A DNA stretch of 13,562 bases from CAYFHQ01 sp964342805 (lineage in GTDB: Bacteria > Bacillota > Clostridia > Peptostreptococcales > Acidaminobacteraceae): contig CAYFHQ010000101.1 of assembly GCA_964342805.1 (NCBI GenBank), positions 1 to 13,562 on the forward strand, in the 5' to 3' direction. This document shows, piece after piece, positions 13,055-13,562 of this stretch. The notes under the pieces were generated by a model that worked only from the letters and a program-made list of their open reading frames with translations, was not told the DNA's origin and made no database searches. Positions within the stretch are counted from its first letter, which is position 1. Every line of letters starts with the position of its first letter. The position numbers and the translations under genes were made by a program.

Positions 13055-13562
13055 ATGAATACGACTAGACGCACCAATGTCATGGTGAAAGTGGCCATGC
13101 TCAGTACCCTAGCAATTGTAATTTACTTCTTAGAAATGGTTCTAACACCCTTTCTTCCTTTCTTCCCAGACTTCCTAAAGCTGGACTTCAGTGACCTTCC
13201 AGCCCTGATCGGCGCCTTTGCATTTGGCCCTCTGGCAGGTGTGGTAATTGAACTGGTGAAGAACCTCTTCCACGTGATGATGACAACAACAGCAGGCGTT
13301 GGCGAACTGGCCAACTTCCTTGTGGGTTCTGCCCTGGTCATCCCAGCGGGTTGGTACTACCAAAAGGAACGTACAAGAGCAGGTGCCCTGAAAGGTGTCC
13401 TACTGGGCGTGATCTCCATGGTGATCGTTGGCTCCCTGGCCAACTACTTCATCCTGATCCCCTTCTATGCTTCCGTAGGCTTCCCATTTGAAGCTATTCT
13501 AGGCATGGTAAGCCAGGTCAATACCCTGGTAGTCGACATGTGGACCTACATCCTTTATGTCA
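13055..13562 (+). CDS. ribU: RibU riboflavin transporter, ECF S component (3' end outside the window)
   Basis: RibU binds riboflavin or FMN in the membrane and works with the shared ECF energising module. The first 169 codons are present and the frame is open to the window edge. Hydrophobic helices begin at about residue 13 (KVAMLSTLAIVIYFLEMVL). The family signature LKLDFSDLPALIGAFAFGPL (about 43-62), followed by ELVKNLFH, is typical of RibU. Further helices follow (GALKGVLLGVISMVIVGSLA, then FILIPFY). The ATG at 13055 is preceded by AGGAGG at 13042-13047. The FMN riboswitch, terminator and strong promoter upstream confirm the role and indicate repression when FMN is plentiful. Confidence 0.95.
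   Translation, partial: MNTTRRTNVMVKVAMLSTLAIVIYFLEMVLTPFLPFFPDFLKLDFSDLPALIGAFAFGPLAGVVIELVKNLFHVMMTTTAGVGELANFLVGSALVIPAGWYYQKERTRAGALKGVLLGVISMVIVGSLANYFILIPFYASVGFPFEAILGMVSQVNTLVVDMWTYILYV

Overview
The window looks like part of the chromosome of a low-to-mid GC Gram-positive bacterium, most likely an endospore-forming member of the Clostridia. This is an inference. It rests on an FMN riboswitch in front of a RibU-type ECF substrate-binding protein, a QueT-type ECF protein, strong AGGAGG-like ribosome binding sites, sigma-A-type promoters, many intrinsic terminators, and a cluster of Spo0A-box-like heptamers. No rRNA, tRNA, CRISPR array or phage genes are visible. No gene-free stretch exceeds 300 bases.

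Left part (1-2077): the 3' part of a diguanylate cyclase gene enters from the left edge. It is broken by an in-frame TAA that replaces the second glycine of its GGDEF motif. Its terminator is followed directly by a complete ISL3-family insertion sequence (602-2069). That element has imperfect 24-bp terminal repeats, an intact 392-aa DDE transposase on the minus strand, and an 8-bp T-tract duplication (594-601 and 2070-2077). It appears to have jumped into the U-tract of the terminator.

Middle (2171-5674): three plus-strand genes follow. They encode a 2-TM protein of unknown function, a tandem HD / HD-GYP protein (likely cyclic dinucleotide phosphodiesterase), and a polytopic membrane protein of unknown function whose start codon sits in the loop of a perfect 12-bp inverted repeat. 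A bidirectional terminator separates them from a convergent MATE-family exporter (5848-7239, minus), whose promoter places the predicted transcription start on the A of its ATG.

Right part (7382-13562, all plus): a two-gene cupin / methyltransferase operon with a stop-start overlap; a Ppx/GppA exopolyphosphatase-type gene with a C-terminal HD domain; queT; a 660-aa Cache-domain sensor with a degenerate histidine-kinase core, preceded by a strong promoter and three exact Spo0A-box heptamers; and ribU under an FMN riboswitch, running off the right edge.

Functionally the window is rich in signalling by nucleotides and phosphorylation (broken GGDEF, HD-GYP, Ppx/GppA, degenerate kinase), mixed with vitamin and queuosine-precursor uptake. 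I see no single new multi-gene system. The most interesting points are the putative Spo0A-controlled pseudokinase, the RNA structures around two start codons, and the leaderless exporter.
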